This document shows, piece by piece, positions 15,630 through 24,029 of a stretch of 32,208 nt of DNA. A program made the position numbers and the translations under genes. The notes under the pieces are model-generated. The model worked only from the letters and a program-made list of their open reading frames with translations, searched no databases and was not told the DNA's origin. The first letter of the stretch is position 1, and every line of letters starts with the position of its first letter. The stretch spans positions 1 through 32,208 of the forward strand of contig JASGMW010000009.1 in NCBI GenBank assembly GCA_030156225.1, in the 5' to 3' direction. The DNA comes from Methanofollis sp. (lineage in GTDB: Archaea; Halobacteriota; Methanomicrobia; Methanomicrobiales; Methanofollaceae).

Positions 15630-16490
15630 CTACTCCGCCCACCGGTGCATGTACCCCCGCGCCGGCAGGGGCGCGCCGTCCACCGTGACGGCACGCTCCG
15701 CAACGACGCACCCGATCACCGTCGCCGCCACCCCGGCCACCGGGAAGCGATCCGGCGGGATCGTAAACAGGAGCTCGAAATCGCCGCCGCCGAAGAGTGC
15801 GAATGCGCGGCCCTCGTCCTGCGGGACGCCTGCCGGGAGAGGGAGGCGGGCCGTCTCCACCGCAAACCCGCACGCGTTCACCGCCAGCATATCGTGGAGC
15901 GTCAGGGCCAGACCGTCCGAGATGTCCATCATCGCCGTCGCCCCGGCGGCGTTGAGGGCGAGCCCCTCCGCGACCCGCGGCGACGGCGCGATCAGCCGCT
16001 GTCTGAACCGATCGCAGCCCGAAAGGGCCGCCTGCGCCCCGCCGAGATACCCGGTGACGCAGACCAGATCCCCGGGCCGGGCGCCGCTCCGCCTGACCAC
16101 CCGTTCGGCCGCGCCGAGACCGGTCGAGACGATCGTCAGCTCGATGTGGGCGTCGGTATCGCCCCCGGCGAGATCGCAGCCGTACGCACGGCAGCAGGCG
16201 AGCGCCCCCTCCGTGATCCCGGTCAGGCGTTCAGGACGGTCGAGACCCACCGCAAGGAGCAGGGCCATGGGCCGCGCCCCCATCGCCGCGATATCGGAGA
16301 TCGTCACCGCCGCCGCCATCCAGCCGATCTCCGGGTCGGTCATCCCGGCCGGAAAATCGGTTGTCTCATGGAGCATATCGGTGGAGAGGACGAGCCACTC
16401 CCCGCCGTGCCGGACGGCCGCGCAGTCGTCCGCCGTCGCCGCCGCATCGAGCATCCGGGACAGCGAACCGATCAACTCGCGCTCATCCAT
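15630..16490 (-). CDS. thiL: Thiamine-monophosphate kinase
   Basis: ThiL phosphorylates thiamine monophosphate to thiamine diphosphate, the last step of cofactor synthesis. The 286-residue protein has the PurM-like fold: the N-terminal TADDCAAVRHGGEWLVLSTD (the DD motif binding metal), MAAAVTISDIAAMGARP, then GCDLAGGDT with the second acidic pair, and MMDISDGLALTLHDM. Its ATG overlaps the stop codon of the DUF460 gene by eight bases, so it is translated from the rio2-DUF460-thiL operon. Length is slightly short for the family (usually about 300-330) but all motifs are present. Confidence 0.93.
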   Translation of the reverse strand: MDERELIGSLSRMLDAAATADDCAAVRHGGEWLVLSTDMLHETTDFPAGMTDPEIGWMAAAVTISDIAAMGARPMALLLAVGLDRPERLTGITEGALACCRAYGCDLAGGDTDAHIELTIVSTGLGAAERVVRRSGARPGDLVCVTGYLGGAQAALSGCDRFRQRLIAPSPRVAEGLALNAAGATAMMDISDGLALTLHDMLAVNACGFAVETARLPLPAGVPQDEGRAFALFGGGDFELLFTIPPDRFPVAGVAATVIGCVVAERAVTVDGAPLPARGYMHRWAE

Positions 16491-18444
16491 GCCGCCGCAC
16501 CTCCTTCTCCCGCTCGCTCCTGTACTCCTTGAAGACCTGGTTCAGCATCGCCGCCCTCTTCTCCCGTTCGTGCTCGCCGCTCCGCTCCTCCCACGCGGCC
16601 AGGGCGGCGGCGAACTTCTCCTCGTCGACCGTCCCGATCTTTCCGGAAAGCCGCAGGCCCGCCGCACCGGCCGCCGCAAGGGGCAGGGCGAGGTCGAGCG
16701 CCGCGGCGATCAGGTGCTGGTCCAGCCCCTCCAGACTCTCGCCCGGCACGACCACCGCCGCCGCCTTCGCATCGGCGATCTCCCGCACCACGCTCCGCCC
16801 CCAGCCGCCGGTCGTCCCCACCGCGATCACGTCCCCCTCGGCCAGCCCGAGATCGGCAGCGAGGTTGCGGACGGCGTCGTGCGTGAGAGAGGGAAGCGCC
16901 TTCACCGGCACCTGCCCCTCGCCGATCTGCAGCTCCTCGACCCGCCGCATCCGGTCGATCCGTTTTTTGAGACTTTTGTTGCGTTTCTCCTCCCTGCGCA
17001 GGAGCTGCCTGAGGTTCGCGACGATTGCGTCCCGCTTCGCGAGCTCCGCGTCCCGCTGGAGATCCTTCCCGCGTTCGGATCGTTCGTACCTGATCTGCCG
17101 TTTCAGCCTTGCGATCTCGCGGTCCTTCGCGGCGAGCCCCTCCTCGAGTTCCTGCACGAACTCCCGCAGGCGGCGGACCTGCCGATCGAGCTGGAGGAGA
17201 CGGTCGTCGGCCGGCGCAGGCGGCCCGGCCCCTGGCGGCGACGTCGGTGCGGGAGGCTTCTGTCCGGGCGTGCCCGAGAGATCGGCCAGCACCGCCTCGA
17301 TCGACCTGCCCCGCATCACTCCGGCCCGCACCTCGTCGAGGTCGATGCCCGGCGGCACCCGTTTTGCGATGTTTCTGAACTTGTTTTTCAGGGAGCGATA
17401 GGCGTCGAGGGCCGCAGAAAGGGCGTCGCGTTCATGGGGGTTGGCGTACCCGGTCCCGGCTGTCAGTTCCAGTTTCCCCTCCACCGAACGGTCCTGCGGG
17501 GGCACGTAGGCGACGGCATTGAAGGCCCGCCGCACCTTTTCCACTGTGTCGGGCATCGGCTGCACGTCCGAAGCGACGATCAACGGCTTTCCGACCCGGG
17601 CGATATGCTCGATGATCTCGGCCGCCCCCACCTGCCTGGACGAATACAGGTCCACCACCTCGCCGTCGAGATCCACCGCACCGATCCCGGTCGTCGTCCC
17701 GGGATCGATGCCCACGATCAGGTACCTGGACTTTTTCGTCAGGGGCTCGTACCGGATCCGGTCGAGTTTCCGCCCCTCGATGCGCACCTGCACGTCCGCA
17801 CCGCCGCAGGCACGCACCGGCATCTCCCCGCGGGAGGCGAAGACCGTGAAGTGCACGCGGGAAAAACCGCCGAACGCGAGGCGCTCGCTCTTTTCGTAGC
17901 GGAGACCGGCGGCCACCAGCTGCCCCTCCACCTTGCGGGCCCGCTCCCGCACCGCTCCGTGCATCTTCCTGACATAACGGTTCTGGCTCCAGCCCCCCCT
18001 GCCTGGCGAGCGATGGCGCGAGACCGTGATCCCGGTCGTCTTCTCGAAGGCGATCACCGCCGCACCCCCTCCCAGAGAGGCGATCCTGGCCGCCGCACCG
18101 GCCTCGGCAAAGGGGTCGGTCCGCTCCACCCTGATATTGTATCGCCCGGCCACCTTCTGGAGCGTCTCTTTGCGCTCCCCGCCGGTCACCTGCACCAGCA
18201 TGGTCCCGGGCGGCAGGGTCTGCATGAACGAGACGAGGGCGTGCCGGTCAGGAGCGAGTTCCTGCACGGAGTCGGTGGCGAGAATGTCGGGCTCCTCCGC
18301 GGCGATCAGACGGGAGAGCGCAAACGCCGTCACCTGCGAGCTGGAGACGACCTGACCGTCCTCGACGACGACAAGCGCATAGACCGGGCGGCGGGTCCGC
18401 GACCGCACCGAGCCCCTGACGATATCGATCCCGAATACCTTCAA
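16483..18444 (-). CDS. DUF460 protein (RNase H-like domain plus long coiled coil)
   Basis: This 653-residue archaeal protein is of the DUF460/COG2433 family, of unknown function. The central domain from about residue 240 (RYLIVGIDPGTTTGIGAVDL) has the RuvC/RNase H-like start GIDPG; the N-terminal domain opens with a similar KVFGIDIVRG. After a Pro-rich linker near 410-425 comes a long charged coiled coil (about 430-530), then a C-terminal domain ending in a basic helix. The start codon is TTG at 18444, overlapping the rio2 stop codon (TTGA). Co-occurrence with RIO2 suggests RNA or ribosome work, but that is inference. Confidence 0.87.
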   Translation of the reverse strand: MKVFGIDIVRGSVRSRTRRPVYALVVVEDGQVVSSSQVTAFALSRLIAAEEPDILATDSVQELAPDRHALVSFMQTLPPGTMLVQVTGGERKETLQKVAGRYNIRVERTDPFAEAGAAARIASLGGGAAVIAFEKTTGITVSRHRSPGRGGWSQNRYVRKMHGAVRERARKVEGQLVAAGLRYEKSERLAFGGFSRVHFTVFASRGEMPVRACGGADVQVRIEGRKLDRIRYEPLTKKSRYLIVGIDPGTTTGIGAVDLDGEVVDLYSSRQVGAAEIIEHIARVGKPLIVASDVQPMPDTVEKVRRAFNAVAYVPPQDRSVEGKLELTAGTGYANPHERDALSAALDAYRSLKNKFRNIAKRVPPGIDLDEVRAGVMRGRSIEAVLADLSGTPGQKPPAPTSPPGAGPPAPADDRLLQLDRQVRRLREFVQELEEGLAAKDREIARLKRQIRYERSERGKDLQRDAELAKRDAIVANLRQLLRREEKRNKSLKKRIDRMRRVEELQIGEGQVPVKALPSLTHDAVRNLAADLGLAEGDVIAVGTTGGWGRSVVREIADAKAAAVVVPGESLEGLDQHLIAAALDLALPLAAAGAAGLRLSGKIGTVDEEKFAAALAAWEERSGEHEREKRAAMLNQVFKEYRSEREKEVRRHG

Positions 18445-19298
18445 CCGACCACCACACCCACCGCCTCCACGATGGGATAGTCTATCCGATATTTTCTCTT
18501 AAAATACCTGAGCACGTTCTCGAGATCCCGCCGCAGGATCGCGTCGGCGTTCGGGTGCGAGGTCCAGATCCACTGCGGCCAGTCGATGAGCCAGACGCCC
18601 TCCTCCCCGACCATGATATTGAACTCAGAGAGATCGCCGTGGATGACCTCCTTCTGATACGCCAGCCGCACGTTGTCGAGGATCTCATCGAGCGTCCCGG
18701 CCGGATCGTCGAGCACGCAGCGGTTGAGGTTCGCGCCCGGCACCTCGGACATCACGAGCACATGGCGGGACCGATCGATCGGCACCGGGACCGAGACGTC
18801 GGGAGAGAGGCGCTGCAGGGCCAGAAACTCCTGCTCGGCAGAGCGGGCCGAGGCGAAGATCCAGGGGCAGTGCCCGGCGTCCGGCATATACCCGCGGTCT
18901 TTTCTGGCCGCCTGGAACGACTGCTGCCCGATATGGTGGATCTTCAGCACCACGGGCCCGAGGCCGAGGCCGGCATAGACCTCGGACTCTTTCCCGACCC
19001 CGATCAGGCTCCCGATCGCGGATATCGTACCCCGATGAGCGAGGGTGCGGAGGGCGATCGCATCGTAGCCCGGAAAGATCAGGGCATAGCCCGGGTACGG
19101 CACGGCGTCGTACCTGACCAGGTCCCACTCGATCATCCGCTGCAGCCGGTAGTCAAGTTCGGCATCCGAGAGCCTCGTCGCCCCTTTCAGGACATCAAGC
19201 GGGACCCACGCGTAACGCTGCATCATCCGTTCAAGGACCTGAAGAACGCGGAGGTCGTATTTGTGAAGCAACCTGATATAGTCCGGCGAGAGTGGCAT
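18441..19298 (-). CDS. rio2: RIO2 family protein kinase/ATPase
   Basis: RIO2 is an atypical kinase/ATPase needed for maturation of the small ribosomal subunit. The 285-residue protein has the N-terminal winged-helix domain (residues 1-85) and the RIO domain: the flexible P-loop GVGKESEVYAG (100-110), catalytic Lys119 (VVLKIH), catalytic loop HGDLSEFNIMV with Asp222 and Asn227, and metal-binding Asp239 in LIDWPQW. It is divergent from the tRNA thiolation gene, with only about 50 bases between, and its predicted transcription start (TATA near 19325-19332) is at or near the ATG, so the message may be leaderless. Confidence 0.95.
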   Translation of the reverse strand: MPLSPDYIRLLHKYDLRVLQVLERMMQRYAWVPLDVLKGATRLSDAELDYRLQRMIEWDLVRYDAVPYPGYALIFPGYDAIALRTLAHRGTISAIGSLIGVGKESEVYAGLGLGPVVLKIHHIGQQSFQAARKDRGYMPDAGHCPWIFASARSAEQEFLALQRLSPDVSVPVPIDRSRHVLVMSEVPGANLNRCVLDDPAGTLDEILDNVRLAYQKEVIHGDLSEFNIMVGEEGVWLIDWPQWIWTSHPNADAILRRDLENVLRYFKRKYRIDYPIVEAVGVVVG

Positions 19299-19352
19299 AA
19301 ATACTACAGATTATATCGGGCAAAAGCATAAATGTTTGACTGGGTTGAAGCG
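19299..19352. promoter_or_regulatory. Compact divergent promoter, rio2 and tRNA thiolation gene
   Basis: TTATAT at 19311-19316 fits a plus-strand TATA box with a start near 19338. TTTATGCT on the minus strand (19325-19332) fits a minus-strand start close to 19300. The two elements overlap the opposite transcripts. Confidence 0.45.
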
Positions 19353-20243
19353 ATGCAGTGCTCGAAATGCAGACAGGACGCGATCATCTGGCAACGCTAT
19401 TCAGGGCTCCACCTCTGCCGCGAACATTTTGTCGCCGACCTTGAAGCGAAGGCGAAACGGGAGATCAGGCAGAAGCGGATGATCGCGTCCGGCGACGCGA
19501 TCGCGGTCGCCCTCTCGGGGGGCAAGGACTCTTCCGCCCTCCTTCACTTCCTCACGAAGACCTTCGGGAAGCGCCGGGACGTCTCGATCTTCGCACTCAC
19601 GGTGGATGAAGGGATCGCGGGCTACCGCAATACCGATGCGGCACGCCGGATCGCAGAGGAGTGCGGGGCACCCTGGCACTGCGTCTCCTTCAAGGAGATC
19701 GTCGGCACCACCACCGACCGGATCGTGCAGACGCGGGGCGACGCCCTCTCCTGCACCTACTGCGGGGTGATCCGCCGCCACTGCCTCAACGCGGCGGCAC
19801 GCAGCCTGGGCGCCACAAAACTCGCCATGGGCATGAACCTCGACGACGAGGCCCAGTCGGTGCTGATGAACGTGCTGCGGGGAGACGCAGAGCGTCTGGT
19901 CCGCACGACGGCGCCGGTGCCCGGGGTCGTGCCGCGGATCAAGCCGTTCGCCGCCGTTCCCGAGAGGGAGGTTGCGCTCTATGCCATCCTCCGCTTCGGC
20001 ATCTTCAGGGAAGGGGGATGTCCGTACGCCCACAACGCTCTCAGGGCCGACGTGCGGGGCCTTCTCAACGATTACGGGTACCGCCACCCGGCAACGAAAT
20101 ACGCCCTCAAAAATCTGGGCGAGTATCTGCCCGGTGTCTGCACCGGCAAAACGTCTGAACTGAGGGTCTGTCCGGAGTGCGGGGAACCCTGCGGCGACAC
20201 CTGCCGCTCCTGCCATCTGGTCAGGGAGGCGCGGGGCGGATGA
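19353..20243 (+). CDS. ncsA: tRNA 2-thiolation enzyme (NcsA/Ctu1/TtuA family)
   Basis: This PP-loop ATPase family adenylates tRNA uridine and inserts sulfur. Visible are the N-terminal zinc-finger Cys (MQCSKCRQDAI, then LHLCREHF), the PP-loop SGGKDS about residue 55, the catalytic/Fe-S Cys pair in CTYCGVIRR and a later Cys in GGCPYA, and the C-terminal zinc ribbon CPECGEPCGDTC. An ATG at 19332 would add seven residues; family alignment (start MxCxxC) and the predicted transcription start favour 19353. The product is either s2U34 or s2U54; the two are hard to separate by eye. The potassium channel gene overlaps its stop codon (ATGA). Confidence 0.9.
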   Translation: MQCSKCRQDAIIWQRYSGLHLCREHFVADLEAKAKREIRQKRMIASGDAIAVALSGGKDSSALLHFLTKTFGKRRDVSIFALTVDEGIAGYRNTDAARRIAEECGAPWHCVSFKEIVGTTTDRIVQTRGDALSCTYCGVIRRHCLNAAARSLGATKLAMGMNLDDEAQSVLMNVLRGDAERLVRTTAPVPGVVPRIKPFAAVPEREVALYAILRFGIFREGGCPYAHNALRADVRGLLNDYGYRHPATKYALKNLGEYLPGVCTGKTSELRVCPECGEPCGDTCRSCHLVREARGG

Positions 20244-21916
20244 ACCGGCCGTCTTCTCTCTTTAAACGGGTCGCCGGGTCTTACCGGGCACGCATCGTCC
20301 TCTTTCTCCTCCTCCTCGCGGCCTATCTCGTCGTGTTCACGGCAGTCTTCCACACCGGATACCCGCTCTGGGAGGGGGAGCCGATCACCTGGGAGGAGGC
20401 CGTGCTGTTCGTCATGGAGACGGTGACCACCGTCGGCTATGGTTACCTCCTCCCCTTCGAAAGTGAATACACGATCCTCCTCACCATCGTGATGATCGTC
20501 ACCGGCGTCTTTCTGATCTTCATCTTCATCCCCCTCCTGCTCGCCCCGGCACTCTCCGAATACCTGCAGGCGTCCCCGCCCCGCCGTCTCTCCTCGCCGA
20601 TGAAAGGGCATACCGTCGTCATCGGGTCTGGCGAGATGACGAAATCGCTCATCGAAAGCCTCGGTATCGCCGACCTCCCCATCGTCATCGTCGAAGAAGA
20701 CCGGGAGCATGCGCATCAGTTGCTCAGGCGATTCGGCGATCTGGCCTGGGTGATCTGGGGCTCATATGCCGTCGCCTCGACCTGGCGACAGGTCTTTATC
20801 GAGGACGCGGCGACGGTTGTCGTCTGCGAACGCGAAGGGGTCGCCGCGTCGATCATTCTCGGGATCAGGGAGATGACGAAGGCGAAGATCGTTGCCGTCG
20901 TCGATAACCCGGACTACGACCGCTACCTCAGGTATGCCGGGGCGGAGTACGTTCTCTCGCCGAAGACCTCGGCCGGCCGGACTCTGGGCAGGCATGCGAG
21001 GGCCGGCAGCCAGGGGGAAACGATCCATGGTTCGAGCGAGGAAGGGGGGGCGCTCGCCTTGCTCAGGATCGTCAGCATCCCGGTGATGGCGGGTTCCCGT
21101 CTCGTCGGAAAAACCTTCGCCGAGCTCGCTCTCCCTGAAAAATACGGGATCTCGGTCCTGTTCTTCTGGAGGAAAGGCAAATTCGTGAATTTCCCGAGAG
21201 GCAGCGACCGGATCGACGCCTCGACGATGCTTTTTCTTCTCGGAAAGGGGGAGGATGTCGATCGGGCCTTCGGCGAAATTTTCAGGGGAGACCGGGAGAA
21301 ACGAGACATCGCCGTGATCGCCGGCTACGGCGACGTCGGACGGGCCGCATACCGCGAACTTACCGCTGCCGGGATCGACTGCATCGTCGTCGACCGCAAA
21401 GATCGCGGAAACAACGTCGTCGGAGAGGCAGAAGACGAGGCCACGCTCAGGGCGGCGCATATCGAAGAGGCCACGACCTGTATCGTCGCCCTCAACAACG
21501 ACGACGTCAACATCTTCACGACCCTGATGGCCCGCAACCTCAATCCCGGGATCAGGATCCTGGCCCGTGCAAACGACCCATCCTCGGTCGACAAACTCTA
21601 TCTCGCAGGCGCCGACTATGTCTCTCTTCTGCCGACCATCGGGGGACAGGCCGTTGCCGGCATCGTGCTTGCAGGGACGGTGCGCGTGCTGCTCGATCTC
21701 CCGGACGGGAGCAAAGTAGTGGTGCGACGCTCCACGAGACGAAAAGGGGTGAGCGTCGACCGGATCGAACGCCGGTGCGGGGTGAGGGTCGCCGGTATCG
21801 AAGGGGAAGGGCGGGCGATCGTTGAACCCGACGGCGGCGAGACGATCGGACAGGGAGACGCCGTCATCGCCGTCGGCCACGCCGGTCCCCTCAGGAAGTT
21901 CATCAGGCACCTCTGA
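20240..21916 (+). CDS. Potassium channel with two cytoplasmic RCK domains
   Basis: This 558-residue membrane protein is a two-helix K+ channel. TM1 is at about 19-37, the pore filter TVGYG is at 64-68, and TM2 is at about 79-105. Two complete RCK modules follow on the same chain. The first starts HTVVIGSGEMTKS (about 125), with a TrkA-C part near 285-355. The second starts DIAVIAGYGDVGRAAY (about 365), with a TrkA-C part near 480-556. The nucleotide-binding glycines are clearer in the second. Tandem RCK on one chain is less common than single RCK but known. The ATG at 20240 overlaps the upstream stop codon (ATGA), so the 21 codons upstream in frame are not used. Confidence 0.92.
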   Translation: MNRPSSLFKRVAGSYRARIVLFLLLLAAYLVVFTAVFHTGYPLWEGEPITWEEAVLFVMETVTTVGYGYLLPFESEYTILLTIVMIVTGVFLIFIFIPLLLAPALSEYLQASPPRRLSSPMKGHTVVIGSGEMTKSLIESLGIADLPIVIVEEDREHAHQLLRRFGDLAWVIWGSYAVASTWRQVFIEDAATVVVCEREGVAASIILGIREMTKAKIVAVVDNPDYDRYLRYAGAEYVLSPKTSAGRTLGRHARAGSQGETIHGSSEEGGALALLRIVSIPVMAGSRLVGKTFAELALPEKYGISVLFFWRKGKFVNFPRGSDRIDASTMLFLLGKGEDVDRAFGEIFRGDREKRDIAVIAGYGDVGRAAYRELTAAGIDCIVVDRKDRGNNVVGEAEDEATLRAAHIEEATTCIVALNNDDVNIFTTLMARNLNPGIRILARANDPSSVDKLYLAGADYVSLLPTIGGQAVAGIVLAGTVRVLLDLPDGSKVVVRRSTRRKGVSVDRIERRCGVRVAGIEGEGRAIVEPDGGETIGQGDAVIAVGHAGPLRKFIRHL

Positions 21917-21937
21917 CTGGTTCCGGGCGGGACAGAC

Positions 21938-22678
21938 CTACGACGACGTCACGTCTCGCTCAGCCGCGTCTCCCATACACCCGGCAAATGCCTCCGGATA
22001 CTCTTCAGGCCGGTTGAGAAAACGGAGGCACGATTCTTTTCCGACAAGACGGTAGATCGGCGTGCCGGCCGCCGTGCAGAACGCCGGCACCGGCCTGGGC
22101 ACCGCCGTCCGCACCTGCGCGGCGGTCTGATACCCGGGGTTCCGGACAAGACGTCCGTCGGCCATCTCGTAGTACGCAGCCCCGCCCATCGCTGCATACG
22201 GAGCGTAATCGCTTGAAAACGCGGTTGAGACCAGATTTGCAAGCACCAGATCGGCGTTGCCCGGGTTGATCGTCACATGACCGAACCCCGGCGGGATCAC
22301 CGCGACCTCGCCGGCCCCCGCCTTCACCAGCACGACATCCAGGGCGTCGCGCCTCTGAAGCAGAAAATGCGCCGTTCCCTCGACGACTTCATAGACCTCG
22401 GGGTACCCGATGCCGGCCTGATTCGCCGGGTGATAATGCCCTTTCGTCTTGACGAACTCCGGCCCGATGACGCCCGGCGGGATCACCGTCATGTCGTAGC
22501 GCAGTGAACGGGCAGAAAGCCATGAATGGTCCTCTTCGTTCAGTGCAAGATCCCGGTACATAAAATAGAGGGGACGGTCGGGGTCTTCGGCCCTGATCTC
22601 CGGTGCCGCCAGCACACCGTCCATATCGGCAAGGGTCCGGATATGGGGCTCTGGCAGCGGTCCTTCCCAGTGAACCAT
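21938..22678 (-). CDS. pgi: Cupin-type glucose-6-phosphate isomerase
   Basis: Archaeal cPGI, unrelated to the bacterial enzyme, interconverts glucose-6-phosphate and fructose-6-phosphate in sugar storage and gluconeogenesis. Metal ligands are seen in TKGHYHP (His81, His83), YPEVYEV (Glu94) and GFGHVTINPG (His134), on a cupin barrel. The ATG at 22678 overlaps the surface-protein stop codon, and an in-frame GTG at 22681 is possible. At about 246 residues it is longer than the roughly 190-residue thermococcal enzyme, by a C-terminal extension (about 190-246) with two Cys, as in other methanogen members. It is convergent with the K+ channel gene, 21 bases away. Confidence 0.9.
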   Translation of the reverse strand: MVHWEGPLPEPHIRTLADMDGVLAAPEIRAEDPDRPLYFMYRDLALNEEDHSWLSARSLRYDMTVIPPGVIGPEFVKTKGHYHPANQAGIGYPEVYEVVEGTAHFLLQRRDALDVVLVKAGAGEVAVIPPGFGHVTINPGNADLVLANLVSTAFSSDYAPYAAMGGAAYYEMADGRLVRNPGYQTAAQVRTAVPRPVPAFCTAAGTPIYRLVGKESCLRFLNRPEEYPEAFAGCMGDAAERDVTSS

Positions 22679-23964
22679 CACTGGGCTTTGCGCTTTCTGT
22701 AGATATAATACCCTGCTCCGATCAGAACGATGACGACGACGGCGAGCACTATGAGGCCCGTGATCGACTCGGCCTCCTCTATGTTGACGGTCAACTTCAT
22801 GGTATCGGAGATCTGGCTGTTGTCGAGGGCGTCGCGGTACCTGATCTCGGAGTCGAGACCGTACTGCTTGATCGTCGCCTCCGAGTCAATGGTCACGGTG
22901 TATCTGGCAACGGCAGTCTCGCCGGGGGCGAGATCGCCGAGGTATGCGGAGTCGTCGCTGGAGGTGAAGGGATCGACGGCGCTGATCCTCGACTGGGCAT
23001 TGTACGCCGTTGCCGCACCGATGTTCTTATAGGTTACTTCCAGGATGGCCTTTTCTCCGGGGTGGGCGACACAGGCCTCCGAGATGATGGCGAAGTCGAT
23101 CTTGCCGCCGACGGGCACGCCGACAGTCTCGGTGTCCGAATCGGCCGTTTCGCCGTTTGCCTTCTTGTACTCCACATAGACGCCGACAGGATAGGTCTGG
23201 ACCTCGGCATCGTCCGAGGCCGAGACCTTGAAGGTTACATTGGCAACGTCGCCGGGGTAGAAGTCACCGATATAGATCGTGCCGTCGGCCGGTATCAGAG
23301 GACTGGAACTGTCCTGTACGAGTTTTGCGACAGCGTTCGTTGCCTTCTCATGACCGGCGTTGCGGAGCGTGAGGTAGAGGTAGCCCTCGGTGCCGATGTT
23401 CAGGTGCTCAGAGGAGGCGGATTCGATCTCGAGGTTCACGTCCGAGGTCACCTTCACCGGGATGTGCATGGTCTCGGTCTTGGTGAGATAACCGGTCCTG
23501 ATCATGTTTTCCGAGACGTCTCTCTCGTTGCTGGTCCAGTCCGCGTACGTATAGGTGATGGTGAGAGGGAGGTCATAGGTGCCGGCCGGTGCATCCTTGT
23601 CGATCTTCACGATAAAATTCACTGTCGTGCTCGTCCCACCCGGGATGTCGCCGATCTGCTGGGATTCCGACTTGACCGTCACCGGAGCGCTGCCTGCAGA
23701 GAGTCCTGCCTCAACGAGTTTCGCCAGGCTCGGGTCGTCGGGAGGGGAAAGAGAAAACGGAGTAAGCTGGATGACCGTGTTCAGGCCGTTGTTCGAGATG
23801 ATCACCGGGAGCGTGAACTCGTCGCCCGGATCGAACTCGTTGGTGCCCGAGATCGCCGCAGATAACTCCGGTTTGCCGTAGAGAGACTCCGTCCCCGCCA
23901 GAGCAGGGACGGTAAGCACAGCCATCATAAACAGGCTGAGAAGGATTAATTTCCTGATATCCAT
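22678..23964 (-). CDS. COG1361-type surface protein with C-terminal anchor
   Basis: This 428-residue exported protein has an N-terminal signal sequence (residues 1-23, ending PALAG) and a C-terminal membrane segment (about 400-420) followed by YRKRKAQ. Between lie three or four repeats of an immunoglobulin-like fold, with the recurring motif of spaced sets such as GDFYPGDVANVTF and GDLAPGETAVARYTV, typical of CARDB/S-layer-like COG1361 proteins. The mature part is acidic and rich in Thr, Ser and Asp. GGTGA six bases before the ATG is the ribosome binding site. It faces a TrmB-type regulator across a palindrome and overlaps pgi by a stop/start. Function is probably structural or ligand binding at the cell surface; not known. 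Confidence 0.85.
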   Translation of the reverse strand: MDIRKLILLSLFMMAVLTVPALAGTESLYGKPELSAAISGTNEFDPGDEFTLPVIISNNGLNTVIQLTPFSLSPPDDPSLAKLVEAGLSAGSAPVTVKSESQQIGDIPGGTSTTVNFIVKIDKDAPAGTYDLPLTITYTYADWTSNERDVSENMIRTGYLTKTETMHIPVKVTSDVNLEIESASSEHLNIGTEGYLYLTLRNAGHEKATNAVAKLVQDSSSPLIPADGTIYIGDFYPGDVANVTFKVSASDDAEVQTYPVGVYVEYKKANGETADSDTETVGVPVGGKIDFAIISEACVAHPGEKAILEVTYKNIGAATAYNAQSRISAVDPFTSSDDSAYLGDLAPGETAVARYTVTIDSEATIKQYGLDSEIRYRDALDNSQISDTMKLTVNIEEAESITGLIVLAVVVIVLIGAGYYIYRKRKAQ

Positions 23965-23985
23965 GTACGATCACCGTGTTGTTAT

Positions 23986-23998
23986 TGTTGTAACAACA
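23986..23998. promoter_or_regulatory. Palindrome between surface protein gene and TrmB gene
   Basis: TGTTGT-A-ACAACA is a perfect 13-base palindrome, centred in the 65-base space between the divergent genes, with the minus-strand TATA-like AGATAAATG and the plus-strand CATTTATCT directly beside it. This is a strong candidate operator for the neighbouring TrmB-family regulator. Confidence 0.6.
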
Positions 23999-24029
23999 TT
24001 TATCTGCAAATCCTATTAATAGTTATGTA

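Noticed and set aside
15649-18480. 943-codon open frame on the plus strand
   Set aside because: It is antisense to thiL and DUF460. Its translation is Arg-, Pro- and His-rich without family motifs; long antisense frames are usual in such GC-rich DNA. The same applies to other long shadow frames, such as those opposite pit, the glutamate synthase genes and the flavin oxidoreductase.
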